Positions 1 through 8,813 are shown, counted from the first letter of the stretch. The stretch: 54,183 nucleotides of DNA from Verrucomicrobiota bacterium (GCA_016219875.1 JACRJZ010000086.1:1-54183); one strand, 5' to 3'. Translations and numbers: made by a program. Notes: generated by a model from the sequence alone, not told the origin.

Positions 1-2
1 GC

Positions 3-3000
3 ACGCCGCAGGAAGCGTTACTGGTGACGCTGAACGAGCGTGGCTGTGTGGACCTCGATTACTTGGCCGGTTTGCTCCATCGAAAACCGTCCGAGTTCTT
101 GCCTGATTTAAAAGGCACCATCTTCCTCAATCCGCAGACCAGACGCTGGGAAACCGAAGACGATTACCTCTCCGGCAACGTGCGCGCCAAGTTGGCGGCT
201 GCCGAAGCTGCCACGCTGGTGGACGAACAGTTCCAACCGAACGTTGAAGCGCTGAGACAAGTCCAGCCCGCTGATCTGAACGCGACCGAAATCGACGCGC
301 GATTGGGCAGCACCTGGATTCCCGCCGAGGATGTCCAGCGGTTCATCGAAGAAGTGCTGGGCGAGGACGGCATCAGTGTGAGCCACGCGCCGCAACTGGG
401 CCTGTGGATCGCCCGCGGCGGCTACGGCGTGCGATTCAGTGTCGCCAACACCACCGAATGGGGCACGGATCGCCGCAGCGCGCTGGAGTTGATTGAAGAC
501 GCTTTGAACCTTCGCGTTCCGACGGTTTATGACCACGACGCGGACACCGACCGTGATGTCATCAACGGCCCCGCGACCGAAGCGGCCCGCGACAAGCAGG
601 AGAAATTGAAAAAGCGGTTCAAGCAATGGGTCTGGCAAGACGACGAGCGGCGCGAGCGATTGCTCCGCAAATACAATGACGAGTTCAATCACACTCGCCT
701 GCGCACCTTCAATGGCGATCACTTGACGCTCCCCGGCGCCAGTCCCGCCATTTTCTTGCGGCCACACCAAAAAGCCGCGGTGTGGCGTATTTTGCAGTCA
801 CCCAACTGCCTCTTGGCTCACGTCGTCGGTGCCGGCAAGACGTTCGTGATGTGTGCGGCGGCAATGGAGTTGAAGCGGTTGGGTCTGGCCCGCAAGCCGC
901 TCTTCGTGGTGCCCAATCACATGCTCGGCCAGTTTTCTTCCGAACTGCTCGCGCTGTATCCCGGTGCCAACATCCTCGTGGCCACCAAAGACGATTTCGA
1001 GATGAACCAGCGCAAGACCTTGATGAGCCGCATTGCCACGGGCAACTGGGATGCCGTCATCGTCACGCATTCCGGCTTTGAGAAGATTCCCGTGGCGCGG
1101 GCCACACAGGAAGAGTTCTTCAAGGAGCGTCTGCGCGAGCTGCAATTAGCCATCGAGCAACAGCGCAAGGACGGAGACTCCCGCATCATCAAGCAACTGG
1201 AGCGGGCCAAGAAGCAACTGGAAGGCAAACTCAAGGAACTCGCCGCCAATGACAAGAAGGACGATGGCTTGACGTTTGAAGAACTGGGCGTGGATCGCCT
1301 GTTCGTGGACGAAGCGCACTATTTCAAGAATCTGTTTTACGTCTCGAAAATGACGCGCATCGCCGGCCTGCCGCAGACCGCCTCGCAACGCGCTTTCGAT
1401 ATGTTCCTGAAAGTGCTCCAAGTCCAGCGCATGAACGGGGGCGGCGGCGTGGTGTTTGCCACGGGCACCCCGATTGCCAATAGCGTGGCCGAGATGTTCA
1501 CCATGCAGCGGTATCTCCAGATGGCGACGCTCAAGACGCAGAGCGTCGCACACTTCGACTCGTGGGCCGCAACCTTTGGCGAACCAGTGACGGCGATGGA
1601 ACTCGCGCCGGACGGCTCCGGTTATCGGCTCCATACGCGCTTCGCGCGATTTATCAATGTTCCCGAACTGATGCAGATGTTCCGCCAGTCCGCCGACATT
1701 CAAACGCAAGCGATGCTCAAGCTGCCGGTGCCCGATTTGCGCGGCGGCAAACCCAATGTGGTCAGCGCCCCATGCTCAGCAGAGTTGAAGCGGATTGTGC
1801 AATCGCTGGTCGAGCGGGCGGAAGCGTTGAAGACGGGCCGCGTGGACCCGCGCGTGGACAACATGTTGCTGATGACAACGGACGGACGCAAAGCCGCGCT
1901 GGATTTGCGGCTCCATGACTCGCGATTGCCCGACTTGCCCGACAGCAAGGTGAACCATGCGGTCGGCGAGATTGAGCGCATCTGGCGCGAGTCAGAGGCC
2001 AACCGCTCAGCGCAACTGGTCTTCTGCGATCTGTCCATTCCGACCAACGGCCAGGGCTTTTCGGTTTATGAAGACATGCGGGACAAGTTGATTGCTCGCG
2101 GCATCCCTTCTTCCGAAATCGAATTCATCCAGGACCACGACAGCGACGCCGCCAAGCTGCAACTCTTCCGCGACGTGCGCGCCGGCAAAGTCCGCATTCT
2201 TTTCGGCAGCACTCAGAAAATGGGCACCGGGGCCAACGTGCAGGAGCGATTGATTGCTCTGCGTCACTTGGACGCTCCGTGGTGCCCTGCCGATGTCGAG
2301 CAACGCGAAGGCCGTATCCTCCGCCAAGGCAACACGAATCCCGAAGTGCAAATCCACCGTTACGTCACCGAAGAATCCTTTGACGCTTATATGTGGCAGA
2401 CTCTGGAAACGAAGGCCAAGTTCATCGGCCAGGTGATGACCGGCGAGAGCGACCTGCGACGCATCGAGGACGTGGACGGCGCGGCCCTGACCTACGCCGA
2501 AGTCAAAGCCATCGCCTCCGGCAATCCGATGGTGATCGAGAAAGCCCGCATTGACGCTGAAGTGGCGCGGTTGAGCCGTCTCCACTGTGAGCATCAAGAA
2601 ACGATGTATAAACTGCGCAGCCGCGTTCGCCATCTCACCGACGACCTCCCACGCTTGGAGAAACGGCTCGAAGACGTGCAGCGCGACCTCATCGCGCGGC
2701 AAGATACCAGCGGCGACAAATTCGTGATGACCATCGAGGGCCAGGAAATTCGGGACCGGGGCATTGCGGGCGAGTTGTTATTGCGCCGGGCGGAACGGAT
2801 GCGCGGCACGCGCAAAGAATGGCCGGTGGGCAGCATCGCCGGCTTCCAAGTTTTCGTGGCCGACAACTTCATGCAAGGACCGGAGATCGTTCTCAAAGGC
2901 GCCACAACCTACATCGCGAAAGTCACCGACACCGCTCACGGCACCATCCGTTCTGTCGAACACACCATCCAACATCTTGAAGAAGTCGCAGAGACTCTGA

Positions 3001-3344
3001 CGCGCAACATCGCCGACACACGGAAACGCCTCGCTGACACTCAAGCCCAAGTGGACACGCCATTCGAGTATGCCAAACGGCTTGCCGAATTGGCCCAACG
3101 CCAGCAGCAAATCGAAGACGATCTCGACCTGACCAAGAATCAAGCGCCCAGTCAGATTGATGCGGAGGCCCAGGACGACGCGAACGGATTTTCGTGGGAT
3201 TCCGCGTCGGAGGCTCCGAGTTTTGAATCCCAGCCTTCTTCTTGCCGCGATGGGAAGGCCCGCCGCCAACCCAGAGTTCTGGCGATGGACGACAGCGAAG
3301 GTGTGGACAGACTCGAAGCAGCAGCCGTTCTGGCCGCGAGGTGA
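3..3344 (+). CDS. Large SNF2/DEAH helicase of plasmid/ICE type, 5' end outside window
   Basis: This is the C-terminal ~1100 residues of a very large superfamily 2 ATPase typical of conjugative plasmids and integrative elements, where full-length members are often fused to an N-terminal N6-DNA-methylase domain. The frame is open to the window edge (codons before position 24 read TPQEALL), so GTG 24 is not the true start. Counting from position 24, the nucleotide-binding motif AHVVGAGKT is near residue 266, the DEAH box (FVDEAHYFKN) near 428, the motif ATGTPIANS follows, and the C-terminal helicase lobe carries DVEQREGRILRQGN. A coiled-coil stretch follows (RHLTDDLPRLEKRLEDVQ and later). The last ~60 residues look unlike the family and may be junction sequence. 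The role is probably DNA translocation or modification in element maintenance. Family is clear; exact function is unknown. Confidence 0.85.
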   Translation, partial: TPQEALLVTLNERGCVDLDYLAGLLHRKPSEFLPDLKGTIFLNPQTRRWETEDDYLSGNVRAKLAAAEAATLVDEQFQPNVEALRQVQPADLNATEIDARLGSTWIPAEDVQRFIEEVLGEDGISVSHAPQLGLWIARGGYGVRFSVANTTEWGTDRRSALELIEDALNLRVPTVYDHDADTDRDVINGPATEAARDKQEKLKKRFKQWVWQDDERRERLLRKYNDEFNHTRLRTFNGDHLTLPGASPAIFLRPHQKAAVWRILQSPNCLLAHVVGAGKTFVMCAAAMELKRLGLARKPLFVVPNHMLGQFSSELLALYPGANILVATKDDFEMNQRKTLMSRIATGNWDAVIVTHSGFEKIPVARATQEEFFKERLRELQLAIEQQRKDGDSRIIKQLERAKKQLEGKLKELAANDKKDDGLTFEELGVDRLFVDEAHYFKNLFYVSKMTRIAGLPQTASQRAFDMFLKVLQVQRMNGGGGVVFATGTPIANSVAEMFTMQRYLQMATLKTQSVAHFDSWAATFGEPVTAMELAPDGSGYRLHTRFARFINVPELMQMFRQSADIQTQAMLKLPVPDLRGGKPNVVSAPCSAELKRIVQSLVERAEALKTGRVDPRVDNMLLMTTDGRKAALDLRLHDSRLPDLPDSKVNHAVGEIERIWRESEANRSAQLVFCDLSIPTNGQGFSVYEDMRDKLIARGIPSSEIEFIQDHDSDAAKLQLFRDVRAGKVRILFGSTQKMGTGANVQERLIALRHLDAPWCPADVEQREGRILRQGNTNPEVQIHRYVTEESFDAYMWQTLETKAKFIGQVMTGESDLRRIEDVDGAALTYAEVKAIASGNPMVIEKARIDAEVARLSRLHCEHQETMYKLRSRVRHLTDDLPRLEKRLEDVQRDLIARQDTSGDKFVMTIEGQEIRDRGIAGELLLRRAERMRGTRKEWPVGSIAGFQVFVADNFMQGPEIVLKGATTYIAKVTDTAHGTIRSVEHTIQHLEEVAETLTRNIADTRKRLADTQAQVDTPFEYAKRLAELAQRQQQIEDDLDLTKNQAPSQIDAEAQDDANGFSWDSASEAPSFESQPSSCRDGKARRQPRVLAMDDSEGVDRLEAAAVLAAR

Positions 3345-3367
3345 TTTTGGCAAACAAGGAGCAGGCG

Positions 3368-3652
3368 ATGTATCAATTGGATGTAGGCCCGATGTTTCGG
3401 CTGGGACAGGTCGTGGTGACGGACCAGGCCACAGCGCAACTGACTTTGGACGACGTCATGTTCGCCTTGCGGCGGCATGTGCGGGGCGATTGGGGCGATG
3501 CGGGCGTTTGTGACCGGCGCCAGTTCCGCCGCGCACGGTTGGATGGTTGCCGCGTGCTCTCGGCCTATCGCGCTGCCAATGGCACCCGCTTCTGGGTCAT
3601 CACCGAGGCGGATCAAAACCGCACCACCGTTCTGCTGCCGGAGGATTTCTGA
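3368..3652 (+). CDS. Small hypothetical protein of mobile-element context
   Basis: This 94-residue protein starts MYQLDVGPMFRLGQVVVTD. ATG 3368 was preferred because an AGGAG sequence lies just upstream, and starting there removes overlap with the helicase gene. The longer frame from 3242 would overlap that gene by 100 bases. The gene follows the helicase by 23 bp, so they are probably co-transcribed. The middle is rich in Arg and aromatic residues, and the C-terminus reads RFWVITEADQNRTTVLLPED, consistent with a small compact beta-rich fold. No recognisable catalytic motif, signal peptide or membrane segment. Small proteins like this commonly follow the large helicase in such elements, but I cannot name a function. 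Confidence 0.6.
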   Translation: MYQLDVGPMFRLGQVVVTDQATAQLTLDDVMFALRRHVRGDWGDAGVCDRRQFRRARLDGCRVLSAYRAANGTRFWVITEADQNRTTVLLPEDF

Positions 3653-3776
3653 AATGCCCTCCAACCGGCTGAATGGCTTCGTCAATTTGCTCTCCTGTCG
3701 GCCCTCTTGGTTAGGGCTGCAAAGAATGGTAGAATCTTCTTGTTCGGTTAACCCCCTTTTTCACGACGGAGGACTT

Positions 3777-4088
3777 GTGAACAGTGACCGCGAATTGATG
3801 AACCCAGATTTTCCTATGCAAAACGCAAAAACAAAACCCATCCATGAAGTCCGGCTCGGCTCCATCAAAGCCGCAGTCTGGAGAAACGACACCGAAAGTG
3901 GCGTTCGCTATAACGCCACCTTCAACCGCCTCTACAAAGACGGCGACCAGTGGAAGTCCACCGAATCCTTCGGGCGAGACGACCTCTTGTTGCTGGGCAA
4001 AGTGGCGGATCACACGCACTCCTGGATTCTCTCCCAACACCAGGAAGTGGACAGCACGACCAAAGCCGCTGGCCCCACCCGGGGTTAG
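3777..4088 (+). CDS. Small conserved hypothetical protein (IKAAVW..YNATFNRLYKDG type)
   Basis: This is a small soluble protein of 90-103 residues. Its core HEVRLGSIKAAVWRNDTESG, then YNATFNRLYKDGDQWKSTES and LLLLGKVADHTHSWI, belongs to a widespread family of plasmid- and element-associated proteins of unknown function, which I recognise by pattern only. Three in-frame starts are possible. GTG 3777 has a GGAGGA sequence at 3768-3773, but with only about 3-4 bases of spacing. ATG 3798 and ATG 3816 lack a clear ribosome site, although 3816 gives the usual compact length. It is the third gene in the run with the helicase. The last codons (AAGPTRG) abut the imperfect inverted repeat at 4098-4156, so the natural C-terminus may be altered. 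Confidence 0.65.
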   Translation: MNSDRELMNPDFPMQNAKTKPIHEVRLGSIKAAVWRNDTESGVRYNATFNRLYKDGDQWKSTESFGRDDLLLLGKVADHTHSWILSQHQEVDSTTKAAGPTRG

Positions 4089-4097
4089 TGTGCCAGA

Positions 4098-4156
4098 GGT
4101 TTTTGCCAAGGTTACGCGGCTTTGTGGATTGTGCCGTTGAACAATCCTCATCCTTT
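4098..4156. repeat. Left copy of an imperfect inverted repeat
   Basis: The segment containing ggctttgtggattgtgcc (4118-4135) is matched by the reverse complement of 5305-5363. Sequence similarity extends on both sides of the 18-base core (aaggt.ac..ggcttt on the left, aa.caatcctc on the right). The two copies face each other across about 1.15 kb that contains a truncated gene, a small gene and a large hairpin. This could mark the ends of a small non-autonomous element or be a dispersed repeat family. Confidence 0.6.
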
Positions 4157-4664
4157 TCCACCGGTCTCCCTGACTCTGTTCCAGCTTGCCGACCAGCCGC
4201 CGAAAGCCTTTGGGGTAAAACTGGCCCACCTTGGCCCAGTGTTCCTGCCACGCGGGAATCCGCAAGAAATCCGCCATGTCCCGCCGGTAAGCCTCCCACT
4301 CGCGCCCCGAAACCAAACCCAAGTTCCAAGCCGCCCAGATCATTTGCATGTGGTTGGTCCAAAGTTGCAGGTAGCGTCGCCGCACCTGGACTTCCTCCGC
4401 CAGCAGGGCCGCGCTGGACTGAAGCGCGGACCAGACCGCCGGATGCTCAAACTCCAGCGTCACGATGGCGCGGTTCGAGTCCATGATACGGATTAGGGCA
4501 TCCAGCTTTAACTGCCGGCGCAGCAAGCGCAGTTGCAGCAGCGTCAGACTAATGCCCACTCCGGCCACCAACAGCCCGCCCACGTTCACCCAAGCCAGCA
4601 CGTCCACCGCCCGCAGCCATTCCCACAGAGCCGTCCCGTAATCTTCCATTTCCCCCTCCACCAT
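4141..4664 (-). pseudogene. Membrane-anchored hypothetical protein, C-terminus lost at repeat
   Basis: The protein begins MVEGEMEDYGTALWEWL and has one strong hydrophobic helix at about residues 20-42 (VLAWVNVGGLLVAGVGISLT). A charged, Trp-rich cytoplasmic region follows (LQLRLLRRQLKLDALIRIMD, then LEFEHPAVW, YLQLWTNHMQMIW, EWEAYRRDMADFLRIPAW). This architecture recalls the DUF6082-like single-pass proteins, but that match is a guess. The open frame runs on to 3711 across the inverted repeat and antisense to the gene at 3777-4088, which is not credible coding. I therefore place the break near 4141-4156, where the repeat begins. It lies 98 bp downstream of the gene at 4763-4969 on the same strand. 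Confidence 0.5.
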
Positions 4665-4762
4665 GATGGAGACGGTCGCCTCTCACCGCCTCCTTTGAGC
4701 CGGAAGGTCGGACGACTCGGCCCGGCAATTGAGAGTCCGGGACACTTTTCCCTGGGACGGGG

Positions 4763-4969
4763 TTACCGCCGATACTGTTGGAGCAAGGCGTCGAACACCT
4801 CGCGGGGGATGCTAACCACGTCTTCGTGGCCCGGCACCTCCAGACCGGCGCGGTCGGGGGGCGCGAGTTTCGCGCCTTGGATCAGGACGTGGCCGGCATC
4901 GGTGAACAGGAAAGAGGGGCAAGCGCCATTGGCGCAGCCCGGCGGAGAAATGATGTGCGTAATATTCAT
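4763..4969 (-). CDS. Small hypothetical protein (68 aa)
   Basis: The protein starts MNITHIISPPGCANGACPS and ends REVFDALLQQYRR. The layout is an N-terminal CxxxxC pair, a core FLFTDAGHVLIQGAKL, then GHEDVVSIPREVF. It resembles small actinobacterial proteins of the 'CPTLY.TDRGTYVVQG' kind, found next to XRE regulators and single-pass membrane proteins, and here the next gene downstream is itself a single-pass membrane protein. The reading frame is clean, the composition is protein-like, and three copies of a 10-bp motif lie at and upstream of the start codon. Function is unknown; recognition or regulation is suggested only by context. Confidence 0.6.
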   Translation of the reverse strand: MNITHIISPPGCANGACPSFLFTDAGHVLIQGAKLAPPDRAGLEVPGHEDVVSIPREVFDALLQQYRR

Positions 4970-5031
4970 CTACGCGAAAAGTATGACTTATCTACAAGAC
5001 TGTCCAGTAAATATTCGCATAACTTATCTAC
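4964..5031 (-). promoter_or_regulatory. Three direct repeats of a GTAGATAAGT-like operator
   Basis: On the minus strand, GTAGATAAGT occurs at 5022-5031 and again at 4986-4995, with a degenerate copy GTAGATGAAT at 4964-4973 overlapping the start codon of the gene at 4763-4969. The surrounding 80 bases are distinctly AT-rich within a GC-rich region, as expected for a promoter. Spacings are 36 and 22 bp. The arrangement suits a repressor-controlled promoter, but no regulator gene lies next to it. Confidence 0.45.
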
Positions 5032-5074
5032 CAACCAGAGGACTGGCCGCGGCCTTCCGTCAGAGGATGACCCA

Positions 5075-5187
5075 GGCCCCCCCCGGCGGAGGCACGGCAA
5101 GTCCGTGACGCGTGGCGACCGGCGGCGACGCGAGCTGGGAGGCTCGCAGACCGTCGCCGCCGCTCGCCGCACCTCCGCCTGGGGGCC
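5075..5187. repeat. Nested long hairpin
   Basis: The outer arms 5075-5094 (ggcccccc..ggcggaggca) and 5168-5187 (cgcacctccgcctgggggcc) are largely complementary. Within them, ggcggcgacg (5121-5130) pairs perfectly with cgtcgccgcc (5152-5161), and cgagc (5131-5135) pairs with gctcg (5142-5146). The fold is much stronger than a terminator and has no U-tract. A folded recombination site, replication/transfer origin or structured RNA are all possible. Confidence 0.55.
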
Positions 5188-5304
5188 GATTCATGAGGGG
5201 ATGACGGCCTTCGCCCAAGGAGATGTCGTTGGGAGGCAACGCGGCTTGGAAACGGCGAGTGGCGCGGTGGCCGGGAGGTGGAGGTGATCGAGAGCACTGG
5301 AGAA

Positions 5305-5363
5305 GTCGGGCAGAAATGGGAGGATTGATTCCGGGCACAATCCACAAAGCCCTGTCACCTTCG
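5305..5363. repeat. Right copy of the imperfect inverted repeat
   Basis: The core ggcacaatccacaaagcc near 5336-5353 is the exact reverse complement of the core at 4118-4135, and similarity continues outward on both sides. It lies about 400 bp before the recombinase gene. Confidence 0.6.
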
Positions 5364-5759
5364 GAAGAACCGTGCTAACAACCGCACCACCTCGGCCACC
5401 AGCGAGATCGCTTGGCTGAACCTTGCACAAAACCGCGGGCCGACGGTCGGATCTCACGCCGAAAGCGTGACGCTTTCCACCGGTGCCAACGGCTGCCCAT
5501 TGGCTAGTTGCTCCGCCAGACCCCAGAGGCCCTTGTTCAGACTCACCTTGGAGTCGATGCCCCGGATGGCGCAGCTTCCCGCGTTTGTCCCGGTGGAAGT
5601 CCGATACCCCACCGCGAATCAGGTTTTCTTGAAGTTATGTGGAGTAAATAGTTGTGTGGAGTTGCTGCGCGGCAGTGCCGTCATTGTGTGTCGGCGATGC
5701 GGTTTGCTCCACATAACTGGACGATTGCTTCCACCGCCTCGTCCGCCCTTGCTGGAGGG

Positions 5760-6983
5760 ATGACTACACTTCATCAACTCTTTGTCCAGGTTCACGCCCG
5801 CTATACACGTTCCCCCCATGCCGAAGACCTTGCGGCCTTTGCCCAATGGTTGCTCCAACACGAGTATCCTGCCCGCTATGGGCAACGGCTGGTGTTTCGG
5901 GTCATGCGCGCGCTCGAAGCATCTGGTCGGGCTCCCGGTGGCCGGTGGCCGGTCGTGGAATTGGAACGCGCCTTTCGCCGTCGGTGCCATCGCCGTTGGT
6001 ATCAGCACGCTCGTCGTCGTTTCGGCGAGTTCCTCCAATCTGTCGGTCGTCTCACGCCTCAGCGAGAGACAGGTCCGCACGCGTCTCTGCTGGCGCGTTA
6101 CCAGCGCTATTTGTCGGAGGTGCGCGGGCTGGCTCCGGCCACCATCACGCAACACCTGGCCGAAGTCGGAGGCTTGCTACGCTCCGCCTTGCCGCAAGGC
6201 CAGTCGCTAACGCCACTCACGACCGCCCGGATCGAGCAGCATTGGAAGCGGCGGGCTCGCTGCGTGTCACGAGGCTTTCTGCAAACCGGCATCGGCTACG
6301 TGCGCACTTTTCTGCGCTACGGCTTCGAACAGCGCCTGCTGCCCAATCGACTCGATGCGTTGGATCGGCCGGTGGGCTTCCGCGCGGAACAACCCCCGCG
6401 AGCGCTGGACTGGCCGCTCCTCCAGCGGTTTTTGCGCTCCATCCCGCGCACGGGCCGCACCGGCTGGCGGGACTTCATGCTGCTGCATTTGATGGCCCAC
6501 TGCGGCCTGCGAACTGCCGAGATCGCTCGCCTCACAGTCGATGCCATCGACTGGTCCGCCCGGAGCCTCCTCGTCGAACAGTTCAAGACCCATTCGTGGC
6601 TGGCACTGCCGTTGATGGACCAGACGCTGGAGCTGCTGCGGCGCTGCTTGCGCGACGGGCGACGGGCAAGCCAGCGCCACGAACTCTTTTTGTGCGCCGG
6701 GGCTCCGAGTCGTCCCATGACGAAAGGCGCCGTCAGTCAAGCCTTCAAGGATCGGGCCCGTCAGAGTGGACTGCCCATCGCGCACGCCTCGGCTCATGCC
6801 TTGCGTCATTCGTCTGCCATGCGGCTGTTCGCCCGCGGCGTCGGGATCAAAGCCATCGGGGATCTCATGGGCCACCACGGTCTGGCCAGTACGGCTGTTT
6901 ACTTGCGGCTGCAAACCGAGGGACTGCGGGAGGACGCGTTGCCTGTCGCCCGCCGGAGCCGATCCGAAGGAGGTGCGGCATGA
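5760..6983 (+). CDS. Tyrosine recombinase (site-specific integrase), first of a pair
   Basis: This 407-residue phage-integrase-family recombinase starts MTTLHQLFVQVHARYTRSP. It has an N-terminal core-binding region (LARYQRYLSEVRGLAPATI) and a C-terminal catalytic domain with the expected residues: Arg in CGLRTAEIARLTVD, His-x-x-Arg in HALRHS, and His and Tyr in MGHHGLASTAVYLRL. ATG 5760 was chosen because it gives the family-like N-terminus; a GGAGGG lies directly against it, closer than ideal. The stop overlaps the next recombinase start by four bases (ATGA, 6980-6983), meaning translational coupling. Overlapping recombinases are the hallmark of recombinase-in-trio (RIT) elements, and this would be the first member. 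All catalytic residues are present, so it may be active. Confidence 0.88.
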   Translation: MTTLHQLFVQVHARYTRSPHAEDLAAFAQWLLQHEYPARYGQRLVFRVMRALEASGRAPGGRWPVVELERAFRRRCHRRWYQHARRRFGEFLQSVGRLTPQRETGPHASLLARYQRYLSEVRGLAPATITQHLAEVGGLLRSALPQGQSLTPLTTARIEQHWKRRARCVSRGFLQTGIGYVRTFLRYGFEQRLLPNRLDALDRPVGFRAEQPPRALDWPLLQRFLRSIPRTGRTGWRDFMLLHLMAHCGLRTAEIARLTVDAIDWSARSLLVEQFKTHSWLALPLMDQTLELLRRCLRDGRRASQRHELFLCAGAPSRPMTKGAVSQAFKDRARQSGLPIAHASAHALRHSSAMRLFARGVGIKAIGDLMGHHGLASTAVYLRLQTEGLREDALPVARRSRSEGGAA

Positions 6984-7553
6984 GTGCGCCCAGCATAGCT
7001 CCGCGATTGGCCCGGGCGATCCATCGATTCCTCGCGCATAAGCGTGCGTTGGGCTAGCAGTCGGCAGGAAGCTTGGTTGCTGCCGCTTCTGCTCCACCAT
7101 GTGCAGCGCCACGGGGCGGGCGATCTCCAGGCTCAGGGTTTTGCCCGGTGGTTGAACACGCTCCAAAATCGCCACCCCAACACGCGCCACAAGTGGTATC
7201 ACCTCTTGCGTCGCTTTTGTCTCTATCGCCGCCGCCACGAGCCGGACTGTTTTGTTCCCTCGACGGACGGGGCGGCCAAACTCCAGCCCGCTGTCATCCC
7301 AGTGATCGTGGAGTTGGGGCAGATCACCTCTTTGCTCGCGAAGGCCTCCGCCCTGGCTTCCACCAGCGTCTCCCCGCAGCGCGGCCCAGCTTTGCGCCTC
7401 GCCATCGTGCTGCTCTACACCTGCGGTTTGCGCCTGGGGGAGTTGCTCCGTTTGACGATGGAGGATATGGAAGACCACAGAACTGTGCTGCGCATCCGTG
7501 CGTCCAAGTTCCACAAGTCACGCTTGGTTCCGTTATCCAAGAGCACGACCCGT
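6980..7553 (+). pseudogene. Second tyrosine recombinase, frameshifted and 3'-truncated
   Basis: Translation from ATG 6980 gives MSAPSIAPRLARAIHRFLAH and stops at 7055-7057. The same protein then resumes in another frame from about 7044-7060 (RQEAWLLPLLLHHVQRHG), showing a small indel. The resumed frame keeps the SAM-like N-terminal domain and the first catalytic Arg (YTCGLRLGELLRLTMEDMED, then KFHKSRLVPLS). The His-x-x-Arg and Tyr motifs are absent, because the sequence switches to a type IV coupling-protein remnant at about 7554. It is therefore dead on two counts. If this was a RIT element, the third recombinase has also gone. Confidence 0.75.
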
Positions 7554-8813
7554 GAACTTCAAACTTTTCTTCTTCGCCCTGATCGGCGTCGGCACGCTGG
7601 GCTTTACGGTGTATTACCGCGCAGTGACACGCGGCGGATCATGCAGTCGGCGCTGAGAACCATTGGCCTTGGTTTCAACCACCGCGCAGTTGTCTATGAC
7701 GCCAAGGGCACCATGAACTCGGTGCTTCGCGGCATGAACCTCCGCTGCCCGATCCACATCCTGAATCCTTTTGTCCGGCCAGGAGCCGCGTGAGACATCA
7801 CTGCCGACATCACTACGCAATTGGCGGCACGGCAGCTAGCGGCCAACCTCATCCTAGAGGACATGTCCGCTCACTCGTTCTTCACCGATGCCGCTCGCGA
7901 GACTCTTGTTGCCGTCTGCCAGAGTTTCATCAAAACCGCCCCCGGCAAATGGACGCTGCGCGATGTTCTGCTCGCCATGCAAAACCGCGAGCACCTACTG
8001 TCATTGTTGGCACGAGATCCGCAAATCAGCGCGGCGGCGCAGTTGCTCTTAAACGAAGAACAGACCTGCGCCAACATTCTCTCCACTAGCGCCACCAAAC
8101 TGGCCCCCTTCGAGGTCATTGCTGCCTGCTGGCACCACGCCTCCGAAAAGCTCAGCTTGGACCGCTGGCTTCATAACGAGAGCGTGATCCTGCTCGGAGA
8201 CAACCCCCTCTTTCACAGATCCATTGTCCTCATCAACCAGACCATTATCGGCTGCCTTGCTTACCTCATCCTCAGGCAGCAAGAATCTGCATCCCGGCGC
8301 ACCTGGTTCTTCTTCGACGACGTTTCGGAAACTGGCCGGCTTGATGCTTTGCCTGCGTTGATGCAACGAGGCCGTTCCAATGAGGTTTGCGTGGCGCTTG
8401 GCTTCCGGAGGATTGAAGAAATTCGGCGGCTTTACGGCTCACCAGTCGCCGAGGAACTCTCCGCCGCTTGCAGCCACAAAACGGCTTTACGAACTGACGA
8501 CTTGGAAACAGCCTCCTGGGTTGAGCGGGAATTTGGTCCGCCGCTGCGGGCCTCTGACTTGATGTCGCTCCCGCTGGCCGGACCCAAGAACGGCTTTGCC
8601 GGGTTCCACCGGACACCGAGGGCCGGGACGTATTTCGCGCACAAGCCATGGGACTGGGTGCTCGCCAACCTCCAGCCCCCCAAGAACGCTGCGCCAGACG
8701 AGCATCTCCGTCCCGGAAGTAAACATCACCTTGAGGATTGGACCGAGGCAGATTACCAGCGGCTCGGTTTCGATGACTCACCGCCGCCGGGTTTGAACGC
8801 ATCGCCGAAGTAG
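7554..8813 (+). pseudogene. Type IV coupling protein (TraD/VirD4-like) remnant
   Basis: Three pieces of a conjugation coupling ATPase remain. Positions 7554-7625 encode a hydrophobic N-terminal helix (NFKLFFFALIGVGTLGFTV). After an internal deletion that removes the Walker A region, 7637-7790 encode MQSALRTIGLGFNHRAVVYD and CPIHILNPF. An in-frame TGA at 7791 falls where the family has Trp (AWDI). The same frame then continues to 8813 with a Walker B-like TWFFFDDVSETGRLDALPAL and MQRGRSNEVCVALGF..IEE. The 3' portion alone (from about 7821) could give a 330-residue protein, but without the P-loop it could not pump DNA. A second, diverged copy of 7637-7790 lies inverted at 52.7-53.0 kb. Confidence 0.75.

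Larger units (their letters stand above)
5032..5759. other. Non-coding GC-rich block with large hairpin and inverted repeat
   Basis: I see no convincing gene in these ~730 bases. Open frames exist on both strands but have shadow-like, Arg/Pro/Ser-rich composition. The block contains the strong nested hairpin at 5075-5187, the right copy of the inverted repeat at 5305-5363, a short hairpin cacgccgaaagcgtg near 5455-5469, and the upstream region of the recombinase gene at 5760. It may be a recombination site region or a decayed mobile element. Confidence 0.5.

Noticed and set aside
3711..4664. Full 317-codon minus frame as one gene
   Set aside because: Its C-terminal half crosses the inverted repeat and lies antisense to a conserved small gene; only the part from about 4141 is credible.
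5467..5763. Plus-strand 98-codon open frame before the recombinase
   Set aside because: No ribosome site or recognisable sequence; composition is unlike its neighbours.
5846..7514. Long open frames on both strands over the recombinase genes
   Set aside because: They lack any domain and overlap a recombinase with all catalytic residues; typical high-GC shadow frames.
7791..7793. In-frame TGA in the coupling-protein sequence as selenocysteine or recoding
   Set aside because: The codon replaces a family Trp (TGG to TGA), there is no evident SECIS hairpin, and the gene is already broken by a deletion.
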